Source of the DNA: Massilia phyllostachyos
Lineage (GTDB): Bacteria; Pseudomonadota; Gammaproteobacteria; Burkholderiales; Burkholderiaceae_D
Direction of reading: 5' to 3'
Assembly: GCF_021044825.1 (NCBI RefSeq)
Contig: NZ_JAJNOC010000009.1
Span: forward strand, 62,001-126,000
DNA length: 64,000 nt
Shown here: positions 1-7,945 of the stretch, piece after piece
How positions within the stretch are numbered: position 1 is the first letter of the stretch
Layout: every line of letters starts with the position of its first letter
Made by a program: the position numbers and the translations under genes
The notes under the pieces: generated by a model
The model's database searches: none
Seen by the model: only the letters and a program-made list of their open reading frames with translations
What the model was told of the DNA's origin: nothing

Positions 1-808
1 CGTTCAGCTCGTGCAGGTCGGTTTCCATGGCGCGGATGCGTTTGCTCAGGTCGGGGTCCCTGGCGCGCGCGTCGAGCAGCTCGAGCGCGAATTCCAGGCG
101 CGCGATCGGGGTGCGCAGTTCGTGCGAGACCGAGTGCAGCAGGCTTTTCTGGGCTTCCAGCAGGTCTTCGATGCGGTCGGCCATGTGGTTGATGCGTTCG
201 GCCAGCGGGTAGGCCGCGTCGGACGGCTTCATGTGGGCGCGCGCGTCCAGCTTGCCGCCGCCGAATTCGTCGGCCACGCGCGCCAGCGCCTGCAAGCCCT
301 GCCAGTGCGCGCGCGACCACAGCGCGATCGGCACCAGCAGCGCCACCGCCACGATCACGTAGCGCAGCGCCTCCATCTTGAGGGCTTGCCCGATATCGAT
401 CGGCAGGTTCTGCGCATGCAGCACCTCCTCGTGGCTGCCGATGTAGCGCTCGCCCTCGAGGTCGACGCGGCGCCAGAAGCTGCGGCTGGCCGGATCGAGC
501 ACGATCTCGCCGCGGTCCAGCGCGGCGCGCCGGCCGCCCGCCAGCGCCGCCCGCGCATCAGGCAAGGGCACCAGGTCGTAGCGCACCTCGGACACGGTGC
601 GCACGTTGTTCAGGCGCGTGAGCCACTCGTCGCTCGGCGCCTTGTCGACGTATTGCTCGAGCAGGAAGATCTGGGCCGCCGCCTGGCGCCGCGCGATGTC
701 CTCCAGCGGGTCGCCGAACAGGCGGCTGAACGCGAAATAGATCACGAAGGTCGCCCCGGTGATCGACAACATGACCAGCACGAAGAAGCGGAAGAAGATC
801 CGGTTCAC
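1..808 (-). CDS. Sensor histidine kinase, RstB-like (3' end outside window)
   Basis: Membrane sensor kinase; the frame stays open to the left edge, so the catalytic ATPase domain is missing. From the GTG at 808 the product has a first membrane segment at about residues 7-27, a periplasmic loop, a second segment at about 146-168, a HAMP-like linker, and the H-box SHELRTP with the phospho-accepting His near residue 227. I chose GTG 808 because AGGA lies about 7 bases upstream and because it overlaps the stop of a small upstream ORF (GTGA); an in-frame ATG at 823 has no good ribosome site. The likely partner is the OmpR-type regulator at 2788-3474 on the same strand, but two opposite-strand genes lie between them. 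The layout resembles the RstA/RstB family; the signal sensed is unknown. Confidence 0.85.
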   Translation of the reverse strand, partial: MNRIFFRFFVLVMLSITGATFVIYFAFSRLFGDPLEDIARRQAAAQIFLLEQYVDKAPSDEWLTRLNNVRTVSEVRYDLVPLPDARAALAGGRRAALDRGEIVLDPASRSFWRRVDLEGERYIGSHEEVLHAQNLPIDIGQALKMEALRYVIVAVALLVPIALWSRAHWQGLQALARVADEFGGGKLDARAHMKPSDAAYPLAERINHMADRIEDLLEAQKSLLHSVSHELRTPIARLEFALELLDARARDPDLSKRIRAMETDLHELN

Positions 809-852
809 GTGTCCATCCTGCATAACTCGCGGTTACCTGCTGCGCAATACAT
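805..852 (-). CDS. Possible 15-codon upstream ORF coupled to the kinase
   Basis: A 15-codon ORF (product MYCAAGNRELCRMDT) starts at ATG 852 behind a strong AGGAG site with 5-base spacing. Its TGA (807-805) overlaps the GTG start of the kinase as GTGA. This looks like translational coupling or a leader peptide. The better ribosome site belongs to the small ORF rather than to the kinase. Nothing is known about the peptide, and it may be only a device for loading ribosomes. Confidence 0.4.
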   Translation of the reverse strand: MYCAAGNRELCRMDT

Positions 853-869
853 GCTCTCTCCTTGCCGGC

Positions 870-877
870 ATTGTATA
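870..877 (-). promoter_or_regulatory. Candidate -10 element for the kinase leader
   Basis: Read on the minus strand this is TATACAAT followed by GCCG, about 18 bases before the small ORF. The same string TATACAATGCCG followed by an AGGAG-type site occurs before the response regulator (3503-3496), which suggests that the two halves of the two-component system have separate but related promoters. Confidence 0.4.
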
Positions 878-1023
878 GGAGCAATGATTGCTGTGCTTAC
901 AAAGAGGGCGCCACGGGCAGGCGCCTTACAAATTGATGACAATTCCCGGACAGTTCGAGGTGGAATCAAAACGGGCCAGGTCCTACCATGCACTCACATC
1001 AGGTTTATCTGGTTTTCCGTTTG

Positions 1024-1057
1024 CCCGCCTGATATGCGAGTGTCGGCGGGTTTTTTT
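1024..1057 (+). terminator. Intrinsic terminator with no upstream + gene
   Basis: CCCGCC (1024-1029) pairs with GGCGGG (1045-1050) and is followed by seven T (1051-1057). It reads on the plus strand in the gap between the divergent kinase and mipA genes, where no plus-strand gene precedes it. It could end a small RNA or act as an attenuator in a long mipA leader. The rest of the 809-1193 gap holds the small ORF, a GGCGCC hairpin at about 909-927 and nothing else I recognise. Confidence 0.55.
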
Positions 1058-1193
1058 ATTCTGAACGAAGCGACCGGCCCATCGGCCGGCCGCTTCCGGT
1101 TCGACAAGCCACTCGACCCTCAAGGTAACAATTGCTGAGTCCCGCGCATGCACGACGTAAAATACCGGCACGCCGAACTCCGATTGTGACACG

Positions 1194-2033
1194 ATGAACA
1201 AGCTCCTCGCCCTGGTATTGGCCGTCTCGGGCAGCGCCGCAAGCGCACAGACGCCGACCACCAACCCGATGCCCGACGGCAGCCGCGACATGTATGCGGG
1301 GCTGGGCGTCGTGTCGGCCCCGCGCTACGAGGGGGCGGACGATCGCCGCACGCGCGCCCTGCCGGTGCTGCAGGTCCAGTGGAGCAATGGCGTCTTCGTG
1401 TCCGGCATGAGCGCCGGCATGCACCTGTCGCGGCAGCCGACCGTGGAGTACGGCCCGCTGCTGAATCTGCACCCGCGCCGCACCGAGTCCGGCGCCGGCG
1501 GCGGGGTCGGCGACGTCGGCGCCACCTTCGTCCCCGGTCCGGTGCTCATGCGCACCACCGGCAACCGCCTGAGCGGCATGGAGGAAGTCAAGCTGCGCCC
1601 CGAAATCGGCGGCTTCCTGAACGTCTACCTGGCGCCCGAATGGCGCCTCACCAGCACCGTCCTCGGCGGCGCCGGCAACGACCGCAACGGCCTGCGCGCC
1701 GAACTCGGCATCCAGCGCCTGGCGATCGCGCTGGCGCCGCACCACACGCTGTCGTTCTCCGGCGGCTTCACCTTCGTGAACAGCGCCTACAACCGTTCCT
1801 ATTTCGGCGTCAGCGCCGACGAATCGATCGCCAGCGGCCACCGCGCCTACCGCCCGGACGGCGGCCTGAAGGACATGCACGTCGGCGCCCGCTGGAACTG
1901 GGTGCTGTCGCCTTCGTGGATGCTGACCTCGTCGGTGCAGGCTTCGCGCCTGGCGAACGACGCCCGCCATAGCCCGCTCGTCGAGCGGCCGAACAACGTG
2001 ACGGTTTCGACCGCCTTCGCCTACCGGTTCTGA
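1194..2033 (+). CDS. MipA/OmpV family outer membrane protein
   Basis: A 279-residue outer membrane beta-barrel of the MipA/OmpV family. The N-terminus is a signal peptide cleaved near AASAQ, followed by the family-typical opening with GLGVVSAPRYEGADDRR. Alternating amphipathic strands run to a C-terminal Phe (AFAYRF), as expected for BAM-inserted barrels. MipA was described as a scaffold for murein hydrolases, but most family members have no proven role and are often controlled by a neighbouring two-component system. Here the gene lies between an RstA-like regulator and its presumed kinase, on the opposite strand. A -10-like TAAAAT lies at 1158-1163; no clear Shine-Dalgarno site is seen. The stop overlaps the next start (TGATG). 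Confidence 0.85.
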   Translation: MNKLLALVLAVSGSAASAQTPTTNPMPDGSRDMYAGLGVVSAPRYEGADDRRTRALPVLQVQWSNGVFVSGMSAGMHLSRQPTVEYGPLLNLHPRRTESGAGGGVGDVGATFVPGPVLMRTTGNRLSGMEEVKLRPEIGGFLNVYLAPEWRLTSTVLGGAGNDRNGLRAELGIQRLAIALAPHHTLSFSGGFTFVNSAYNRSYFGVSADESIASGHRAYRPDGGLKDMHVGARWNWVLSPSWMLTSSVQASRLANDARHSPLVERPNNVTVSTAFAYRF

Positions 2034-2725
2034 TGATGCGCGCCGCCCACGTCATCGCAAGCGTCTGCCTCCTGTCCACGGCCACCCTGGCCGCGGCGCA
2101 GGCGCTCGCGCCTGCCGGCGACTGGGCCAGCTACCGCGACGCCTACCGCGCGATGGTGGTGTTCGACAAGTACGGCGGCCCCAAGAACCTCTTGCAGCAG
2201 CACCTGCAAGTGCTGCCGCGCGAAAAGGGCGTGCTGGACGAGGGCCTGCAGCTGGCGCTGGCCGGCAAGACGGTGCAGACCAGCCTCGCGCTCGATCCGC
2301 TCGGGCGCACGGTGCTGCCGCTGCTGAAGGCGGCCTACGACGAGAACGCGGTGCTGACCCCGAGCCGCCGCATCGGCGCATTCGCGCTGCGTTCGCGGGT
2401 GTCGATCGCGCCGCAGGCCGACAACAGCTACGAGCTGTCCGACCTGCGCGGCGCCTGCGAACAGGCGCTTGGGTTTGCGCGCCACGTCGACGCAGCGGCG
2501 CGTGCGCGCCAGTGCGTGGGGGTGCGGATGGTGTTCGCGAAGAAGGGAGCCGAGGCGGCGGTGCGGGTGCGCGCGGGCAATGGCGCGGAACAGGCGCTGG
2601 CGCCGGCGCCGTATGCGGGCGAGATCGATGCCGGCTTCCCGAGCGTGACCTACCGCTTCGGGCCGGAGCCGGCGCGCGTGATCACGTATGGGGCGCCGCT
2701 GGCGATCGTGCCGCTGTTCGAATAA
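2033..2725 (+). CDS. Secreted hypothetical protein cotranscribed with mipA
   Basis: A 230-residue protein with a signal peptide (hydrophobic stretch to about residue 22, cleavage near AAAQA). I do not recognise a named family. The mature part is soluble, alpha/beta in character and contains two Cys (around LRGACEQAL and ARQCVGV). The start overlaps the mipA stop (TGATGATG), with ATG at 2033 or 2036, so the two are translationally coupled and the product probably acts in the envelope alongside MipA. A REP-like palindrome follows the stop. Confidence 0.7.
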   Translation: MMRAAHVIASVCLLSTATLAAAQALAPAGDWASYRDAYRAMVVFDKYGGPKNLLQQHLQVLPREKGVLDEGLQLALAGKTVQTSLALDPLGRTVLPLLKAAYDENAVLTPSRRIGAFALRSRVSIAPQADNSYELSDLRGACEQALGFARHVDAAARARQCVGVRMVFAKKGAEAAVRVRAGNGAEQALAPAPYAGEIDAGFPSVTYRFGPEPARVITYGAPLAIVPLFE

Positions 2726-2743
2726 GGGGCGATCATATTGTCG

Positions 2744-2775
2744 ACCGCATGGGCGACGTAGCCGCCCACCCTACG
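2744..2775. repeat. REP-like palindrome, GTAGGGTGGGCGG family
   Basis: On the minus strand the element reads CGTAGGGTGGGCGG, a short loop, then CGCCCATGCGGT. It matches the elements at 20971, 48998, 49075, 53590 and 53653. It sits between convergent genes (hypothetical + and regulator -), a usual location for REP sequences. Confidence 0.7.
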
Positions 2776-2787
2776 AAAACCGCCGGT

Positions 2788-3474
2788 TCAGTTCCAGGCG
2801 GATGGCGAGAACAGGTAGCCTTCGCCCCACACCGTCTTGATCTTCTCCGACTCCGCATCGTCGAACTTGCGGCGCAGCTTGGAGATGCAGTTGTCGATGC
2901 TGCGGTCCAGCCCATCGAACTCGATCCCGCGCATCTTCTTGAGCAGGGCGTCGCGCGAGAGCACGCGCCCGGCCGCTTCGGCCAGCACCAGCAGCAGCTT
3001 GTATTCGGTATTCGACAGCACGCAGGGTTCGCCGCGCCAGCTCACGCTGCGGTCGCTGGTGACGATGCGCAGCGACCCGAATTGCAGCACGCGCGAATCG
3101 GCGCCGCCCTTGGCCTGGGTGCGCCGCATCAGGGCGCGCAGGCGCGCCAGCAGCACGCGCGGCTGCACCGGCTTGTTGACGAAATCGTCGGCGCCCTGTT
3201 CCAGGCCCGAGACCTCGTCGTAGGAATCCTCGCGCGCGGTCAGGATCAGGATCGGCACCTCGGACACCTCGCGGATCTGGCGGCACACCACCATGCCGTC
3301 CAGGCCGGGGAGCATCAGGTCGAGCACCACGACATCGGGGGACAGGGCCTTGAAGCGTTCCAGCGCGGCGTCGCCGCGGGTCACCAGGTCGACCGCGAAC
3401 TCGTAGCCGGACAGGTATTCGGTGACGAGTTCCGCCAAACGCGCATCGTCTTCCACCAACATCACTCGGTACAT
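2788..3474 (-). CDS. OmpR-family response regulator, RstA-like
   Basis: A 228-residue DNA-binding response regulator. The receiver has the acidic pair E8-D9-D10, phospho-accepting Asp52 (VVVLDLMLPG) and the conserved Lys101 (DDFVNKP), followed by the RstA-type QPRVLLARLRALMRR linker and an OmpR/PhoB winged-helix domain (about 130-225). The start is ATG 3474, behind GGAG. An upstream frame extension is ignored because it runs through the ribosome site and -10. Its partner is probably the truncated kinase at the left edge. The regulator also neighbours mipA and the convergent hypothetical gene, likely targets by position, though this is inference. Confidence 0.9.
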   Translation of the reverse strand: MYRVMLVEDDARLAELVTEYLSGYEFAVDLVTRGDAALERFKALSPDVVVLDLMLPGLDGMVVCRQIREVSEVPILILTAREDSYDEVSGLEQGADDFVNKPVQPRVLLARLRALMRRTQAKGGADSRVLQFGSLRIVTSDRSVSWRGEPCVLSNTEYKLLLVLAEAAGRVLSRDALLKKMRGIEFDGLDRSIDNCISKLRRKFDDAESEKIKTVWGEGYLFSPSAWN

Positions 3475-3495
3475 ACTTTTTTCTCCTCGGTCGGC

Positions 3496-3503
3496 ATTGT
3501 ATA
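3496..3503 (-). promoter_or_regulatory. Candidate -10 element for the response regulator
   Basis: Minus-strand TATACAAT followed by GCCG, 22 bases before ATG 3474. It is the same string as at 877-870 before the kinase. No convincing -35 is visible. The rest of the 3475-3762 gap shows no recognisable site. Confidence 0.4.
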
Positions 3504-3762
3504 AGACCAACTACGGAAAAAGATAACCTCCACAGTGGGGTGACATTTCTATACATTTTTGCGACAAATCCGGTCGGGATGGGTCGCGCTGGCGCGAACG
3601 CGGTTGTTGCCGCGAAGGGAAGGGGCGGTAAGGGGAGTGTACGTGCGGCACCAGCAGAGCGCAAGCCGCCCCTGGCCCGCAAAACGTTCGTTTCCACTGT
3701 CGCAAGCCGCGCGTTCCGGTGTAGAGTAGATATTGCTGAACGACACCACCAAGGAGAACCGG

Positions 3763-5748
3763 ATGAGTCTTGCACGCCGCCCGCTCGGGCTGTCCCTGAT
3801 TGCCACCCTGCTCGCCGCCGCGCCGCTGTCGATGGCGCTGGCCCAGGACACCGTTGCCCCGCCCGCGGCGATGGTCCTGGAAAACGTGCCGCCGGTGCGC
3901 GCCGACCTGGCCGCCCAGGTGGCCAAGTACAACGAGTTCAAGCCGACGGCCTATGCGGCCTGGCACCCGACCAAACTCGAGATGATCGTCTCGCGCCGCC
4001 ACCAGAACACGCCGCAACTGTTCCGCGTCGCCAAACCGGGCGCGGCGCCCGAACTCCTGACCGACTATCCGGAACCGGTGCGTGGCGCCCGGTACGAGCC
4101 GAAGAACGGCCGCTTCTACGTGTTCAACCGCGACAGCGGCGGCAACGAGGTGTTCCGCACCTATCGGCGCGAAGTGGGGGCGAAGGGCGGCGACGCGCTG
4201 CCGGTCACGCCCGACAACCGCCGCGTGCAGGACACCGCCTGGGGCAAGACCAGCGGCCGGCTGCTCTACGTGACGGTGCCGGTGGGCCGCCAGGGCTCGA
4301 ACGACAAGATCGCCTCCACCATCAGCATCGCCGACCCGAGCCAGCCGGAAGGCGCGCGGGTGCTGGCCGAGCTGCCGGGCGGGGGCTGGGGCGGCTTCTC
4401 CTTCTCGCACGACGACAAGCAGGTAGTCTACAGCGAGGGCGTGTCGGCCAACGAAAGCTATCTGTGGGTGATGGATGTCGCGAGCGGCAAGAGCCGCCGC
4501 ATCACGGAAAAAACCGGCGGCGAGACGGTCGCCTACGGCAGCGCGGTGTTCTCGCGCGACGGCAAGGGCCTGTACACGACCAGCGACCAGGGTTCGGAGT
4601 TCGCGCGCCTGGTCTACATCGACCTGGCCAGCGGCAAGCAGACCGTGCTCACGCCGGAGATCAACTGGGACATCGAGAGCGTCGACCTGTCGGACGACGG
4701 CAAGCTGCTGGCCTTTGTCGCCAACGAGGACGGCACCAGCGTGCTGCGCATCATGCGCACGGGCGACCGCAAGCTGGTGGCGACGCCGACGCTGCCGGTC
4801 GGCGTGATCGGCAGGGTCGAATGGCACCGCGACAGCCGCCACCTGGCGCTCACGCTGTCCTCGGCGCGCAGCCCCTCGGACGTGTACAGCATCGATGCCA
4901 AGACCAATGCGGTGACGCGCTGGACGACGCACGAGAAGATGGACGTCGACGTCGAGAAATTCGTCGAGCCTTCGCTGGTGCGCTGGAGTTCGTTCGACAA
5001 GCGCAGCATCTCGGGCTTCGTGTACCGCGCCCCGAGCGACAAATTCCCGGGCAAGCGGCCGGTGCTGATCAACATCCACGGCGGTCCGGAAGGGCAGTCG
5101 CTGCCCGGCTTCATGGGCCGCAACAACTACTACACGGACGTGATGGGCCTGACGGTGATCTATCCGAACGTGCGCGGCTCGAGCGGCTACGGCAAGAGCT
5201 TCCTGAAGCTCGACAACGGCAAGCTGCGCGAGGATTCGGTGAAGGACATCGGCGCGCTGCTCGACTGGATCGCGACCCAGCCCGACCTGGACGCCTCGCG
5301 CGTGATGGTGATGGGCGGCTCCTACGGCGGCTACATGGTGCTGGCCGTGTCGACCATGTACGCGGACCGCATCGCGGGCGCGATCGACATCGTCGGCATC
5401 TCCAACTTCGTGACCTTCCTCGAACGCACCGAGAGCTACCGCCGCGACCTGCGCCGCGTCGAGTACGGCGACGAGCGCGACCCCGACATGCGCAAGTGGA
5501 TGGAAGCGACCGCGCCGGCCAACAACGCGGCGAAGATCACCAAGCCGCTGTTCGTCGTGCAGGGCAAGAACGACCCGCGCGTGCCCTGGCAGGAAGCCGA
5601 CCAGATCGTCGCGACCGTGAAGAAGAACGGCACGCCGGTGTGGTACATGACGGCCAATGACGAGGGCCATGGCTTCGGCAAGAAGGCGAATGCCGATTAC
5701 CTGTTCTATTCGGGGATCGACTTCCTCAATACCTACCTGCTGAAATGA
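3763..5748 (+). CDS. Secreted S9 family peptidase (prolyl oligopeptidase type)
   Basis: A 661-residue serine peptidase of the S9 family (dipeptidyl-aminopeptidase/acylaminoacyl-peptidase group). A signal peptide ends near ALAQD, so the enzyme is periplasmic or secreted. A beta-propeller domain (about 50-390) is followed by an alpha/beta-hydrolase domain with nucleophile Ser520 in GGSYGGYM, Asp604 (KNDPRVPW) and His636 (DEGHGF). The oxyanion region INIHGGPEG is intact. The start is ATG 3763 behind AAGGAG; the longer frame lacks a ribosome site. It stands alone between a divergent regulator and a convergent dehydrogenase. Probable role: degradation of proline-containing or N-blocked oligopeptides. 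Confidence 0.9.
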   Translation: MSLARRPLGLSLIATLLAAAPLSMALAQDTVAPPAAMVLENVPPVRADLAAQVAKYNEFKPTAYAAWHPTKLEMIVSRRHQNTPQLFRVAKPGAAPELLTDYPEPVRGARYEPKNGRFYVFNRDSGGNEVFRTYRREVGAKGGDALPVTPDNRRVQDTAWGKTSGRLLYVTVPVGRQGSNDKIASTISIADPSQPEGARVLAELPGGGWGGFSFSHDDKQVVYSEGVSANESYLWVMDVASGKSRRITEKTGGETVAYGSAVFSRDGKGLYTTSDQGSEFARLVYIDLASGKQTVLTPEINWDIESVDLSDDGKLLAFVANEDGTSVLRIMRTGDRKLVATPTLPVGVIGRVEWHRDSRHLALTLSSARSPSDVYSIDAKTNAVTRWTTHEKMDVDVEKFVEPSLVRWSSFDKRSISGFVYRAPSDKFPGKRPVLINIHGGPEGQSLPGFMGRNNYYTDVMGLTVIYPNVRGSSGYGKSFLKLDNGKLREDSVKDIGALLDWIATQPDLDASRVMVMGGSYGGYMVLAVSTMYADRIAGAIDIVGISNFVTFLERTESYRRDLRRVEYGDERDPDMRKWMEATAPANNAAKITKPLFVVQGKNDPRVPWQEADQIVATVKKNGTPVWYMTANDEGHGFGKKANADYLFYSGIDFLNTYLLK

Positions 5749-5788
5749 TCCGCGTGGCGGGCGGTCGCTAGATGCCGCCCGCCATGTG

Positions 5789-6862
5789 TCACACCGGCGC
5801 CGACAGATACGCCGCGATGGCCTTGCCGACGTCCGTCGTATTCGCATCCCCACCCATATCGGGCGTCCTCGGCCCGTTCACCAGCACGTGCTCCATCGCC
5901 TCCACGACGGCATCGTGCGCCTCCTCGTACCCCAGGAACTCGAGCATCATCGCCCCCGACCAGATCATGGCCACCGGGTTCGCGATGTTCTTGCCGTGGA
6001 TGTCCGGCGCCGAGCCGTGCACCGGCTCGAACAGCGAGGGGAAGGTACGCTCGGGGTTCAGGTTGGCCGAGGGCGCGATCCCGATCGTCCCGGCGCAGGC
6101 CGGCCCCAGGTCGGACAGGATGTCGCCGAACAGGTTCGAAGCCACCACCACGTCGAAGCGCTCGGGCGAGAGCACGAAGCGCGCGGCCAGGATGTCGACG
6201 TGGTACTTGTCCCAGCGGACCTCGGGATAGGCCTCGCCCATGGCGGCGACGCGCTCGTCCCAGTAGGGCATCGAGATCGCGATCCCGTTCGACTTGGTGG
6301 CGGCGGTCAGGTGCTGCTTGGGCCGGCGCCGGGCCAGCTCGAAGGCGTACTTGAGGATGCGGTCGGTGCCGTGGCGGGTGAACACCGCCTCCTGCAGCAC
6401 CAGCTCGCGCCCGGTGCCTTCGAACATGCGTCCGCCCACCGCCGAGTATTCTCCCTCGGTGTTCTCGCGCACCACGTAGAAGTCGATGTCGCCGGGCTGC
6501 TTGTTGGCGAGCGGGCAGGGCACGCCCGGCATCAGGCGCACCGGGCGCAGGTTCACGTACTGGTCGAACTCGCGGCGGAACTTGAGCAGGGAGCCCCACA
6601 GCGAGATATGGTCGGGCACCGTGTCCGGCCAGCCGACCGCGCCGAAGAAGATGGCCTCGCATCCGTCCAGTTGCGCCTTCCAGTCGTCCGGCATCATCTT
6701 GCCGTGCTCGAGGTAGTAGTCGCAGCTGGCCCATTCGAAGTGGGCGAATTCCAGATTGATACCGAACTTGTCGGCCGCTGCCCGCACGGCGCGCAGGCCT
6801 TCCGGCATGACTTCCTTGCCGATGCCGTCGCCGGCGATGACGGCGATCTTGTGGGTCTTCAT
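5789..6862 (-). CDS. dmlA: Tartrate / D-malate dehydrogenase (decarboxylating)
   Basis: A 357-residue NAD-dependent oxidative decarboxylase of the isocitrate/isopropylmalate dehydrogenase superfamily, close in sequence to E. coli DmlA and the TtuC tartrate dehydrogenases. Diagnostic stretches are GDGIGKEVMPEG, VGWPDTVPDHISLWG, RENTEGEYS (substrate loop), the Mg-binding SNLFGDILSD, and EPVHGSAPDIHG (cofactor loop). It converts D-malate to pyruvate and CO2, or acts on tartrate; the two cannot be separated by eye. The start is ATG 6862 behind GGAG. It is divergent from a LysR-type gene, as dmlA is from dmlR in E. coli, so substrate-induced activation by that regulator is likely. Confidence 0.9.
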   Translation of the reverse strand: MKTHKIAVIAGDGIGKEVMPEGLRAVRAAADKFGINLEFAHFEWASCDYYLEHGKMMPDDWKAQLDGCEAIFFGAVGWPDTVPDHISLWGSLLKFRREFDQYVNLRPVRLMPGVPCPLANKQPGDIDFYVVRENTEGEYSAVGGRMFEGTGRELVLQEAVFTRHGTDRILKYAFELARRRPKQHLTAATKSNGIAISMPYWDERVAAMGEAYPEVRWDKYHVDILAARFVLSPERFDVVVASNLFGDILSDLGPACAGTIGIAPSANLNPERTFPSLFEPVHGSAPDIHGKNIANPVAMIWSGAMMLEFLGYEEAHDAVVEAMEHVLVNGPRTPDMGGDANTTDVGKAIAAYLSAPV

Positions 6863-6915
6863 GGTGTTCTCCGCGAGGTTCAATATGCGTCAGGGTAGCA
6901 AGAAAACGCCCTGTA

Positions 6916-6921
6916 TATAAT
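6916..6921 (+). promoter_or_regulatory. Consensus -10 (TATAAT) for the LysR gene
   Basis: A perfect TATAAT lies in the short divergent gap between dmlA and the LysR gene. Transcription starting near 6928 would leave only about 25 bases before GTG 6954, or would be leaderless from the in-frame TTG 6930. Confidence 0.5.
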
Positions 6922-6953
6922 CCCTGAAATTGTGGACTCATAAAACACGAATT

Positions 6954-7859
6954 GTGAACAATATCGAGAATGGTGACTTGCGCGTGTTCGTGACCGTCGT
7001 GCGCAAGGGTGGCTTCAGCGCGGCCGCCACGGAGCTGGGCATGTCGCCGGCCTTCGTCAGCAAGCGGATCGGGGTCCTGGAAAGCACCCTGGGCGTGCGC
7101 CTGTTCGACCGCAGCACGCGGCGCGTGGCCGTCACCGACGACGGCGAACAGGTCTACGGCCGCGCCCAGCGCATCCTGGAGCAGCTCGACGACATGGCCG
7201 ACGCGCTCAGCGAACGCCACAGCGAGCCGGCCGGCCGCCTGCGCATCTGCAGCAGTTTCGGCTTCGGGCGCAAGGTGGTGGCGCCTGTGATCGCGCAGCT
7301 GGCGGCCGGCTACCCGAAGCTGCAGATCCGCTTCGAGGTCTTCGACCGGCTGGTCGACACGGTGGCGGAGGGCTTCGACCTCGACGTGCGCATCGGCGAC
7401 GACATCCACCCGCAGCTGGTGGCCCGCAAGCTGATGGACAACCACCGCATCCTGTGCGCGGCGCCGGCATACCTGGCGCGCCACGGCACACCAAAAACAC
7501 TGGCCGACCTGGCCGGCCACCAGTGCCTGGCGATCAAGGAGCGCGACCATCCGCTCGGGACCTGGCGCCTGCATGGCCGCCATGGCGAGGAGACGGTGCG
7601 GGTATCCGGCAGCCTGTCGACCAACCACGGCGAGATCGCGCTGCGCTGGGCCGAGGAGGGCGCGGGGATCGTGCTGCGCTCGCGGTGGGACGCGCGCAGC
7701 TACCTGGAATCGGGCGCGCTGGTGCAGGTGCTGCCGGAGTACACGCAGCCGGCCAATGTCTGGGCGGTGTACCCGCAGCGCCTGGCCGGCTCTGGGCGGG
7801 TGCGGGTCTGCGTGGAGTTCCTGCGGCGGCACCTGGCGCAGGGCGGCACGGGTTCATGA
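6954..7859 (+). CDS. LysR-family regulator, DmlR-like
   Basis: About 301 residues: an N-terminal LysR helix-turn-helix (LRVFVTVVRKGGFSAAATEL, then MSPAFVSKRIGVLE) and a type-2 periplasmic-binding effector domain (about 90-295). It is the likely activator of the divergent dmlA, by the E. coli dmlA/dmlR precedent and gene order. The start is uncertain: GTG 6954 gives a normal N-terminus, while the frame is open back to TTG 6930. Neither start has a clear ribosome site, and the consensus -10 lies close upstream, so a very short leader is possible. The effector is presumably D-malate, tartrate or a related hydroxy acid. Confidence 0.85.
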   Translation: MNNIENGDLRVFVTVVRKGGFSAAATELGMSPAFVSKRIGVLESTLGVRLFDRSTRRVAVTDDGEQVYGRAQRILEQLDDMADALSERHSEPAGRLRICSSFGFGRKVVAPVIAQLAAGYPKLQIRFEVFDRLVDTVAEGFDLDVRIGDDIHPQLVARKLMDNHRILCAAPAYLARHGTPKTLADLAGHQCLAIKERDHPLGTWRLHGRHGEETVRVSGSLSTNHGEIALRWAEEGAGIVLRSRWDARSYLESGALVQVLPEYTQPANVWAVYPQRLAGSGRVRVCVEFLRRHLAQGGTGS

Positions 7860-7945
7860 CAGGCAAAACCCGGTTCATCCCATTTCGCTGCGCCTGGCGC
7901 GCGGCCGGGCTACCGTGGTGGCCCTGAAACCGACGAGAGAAGAAC

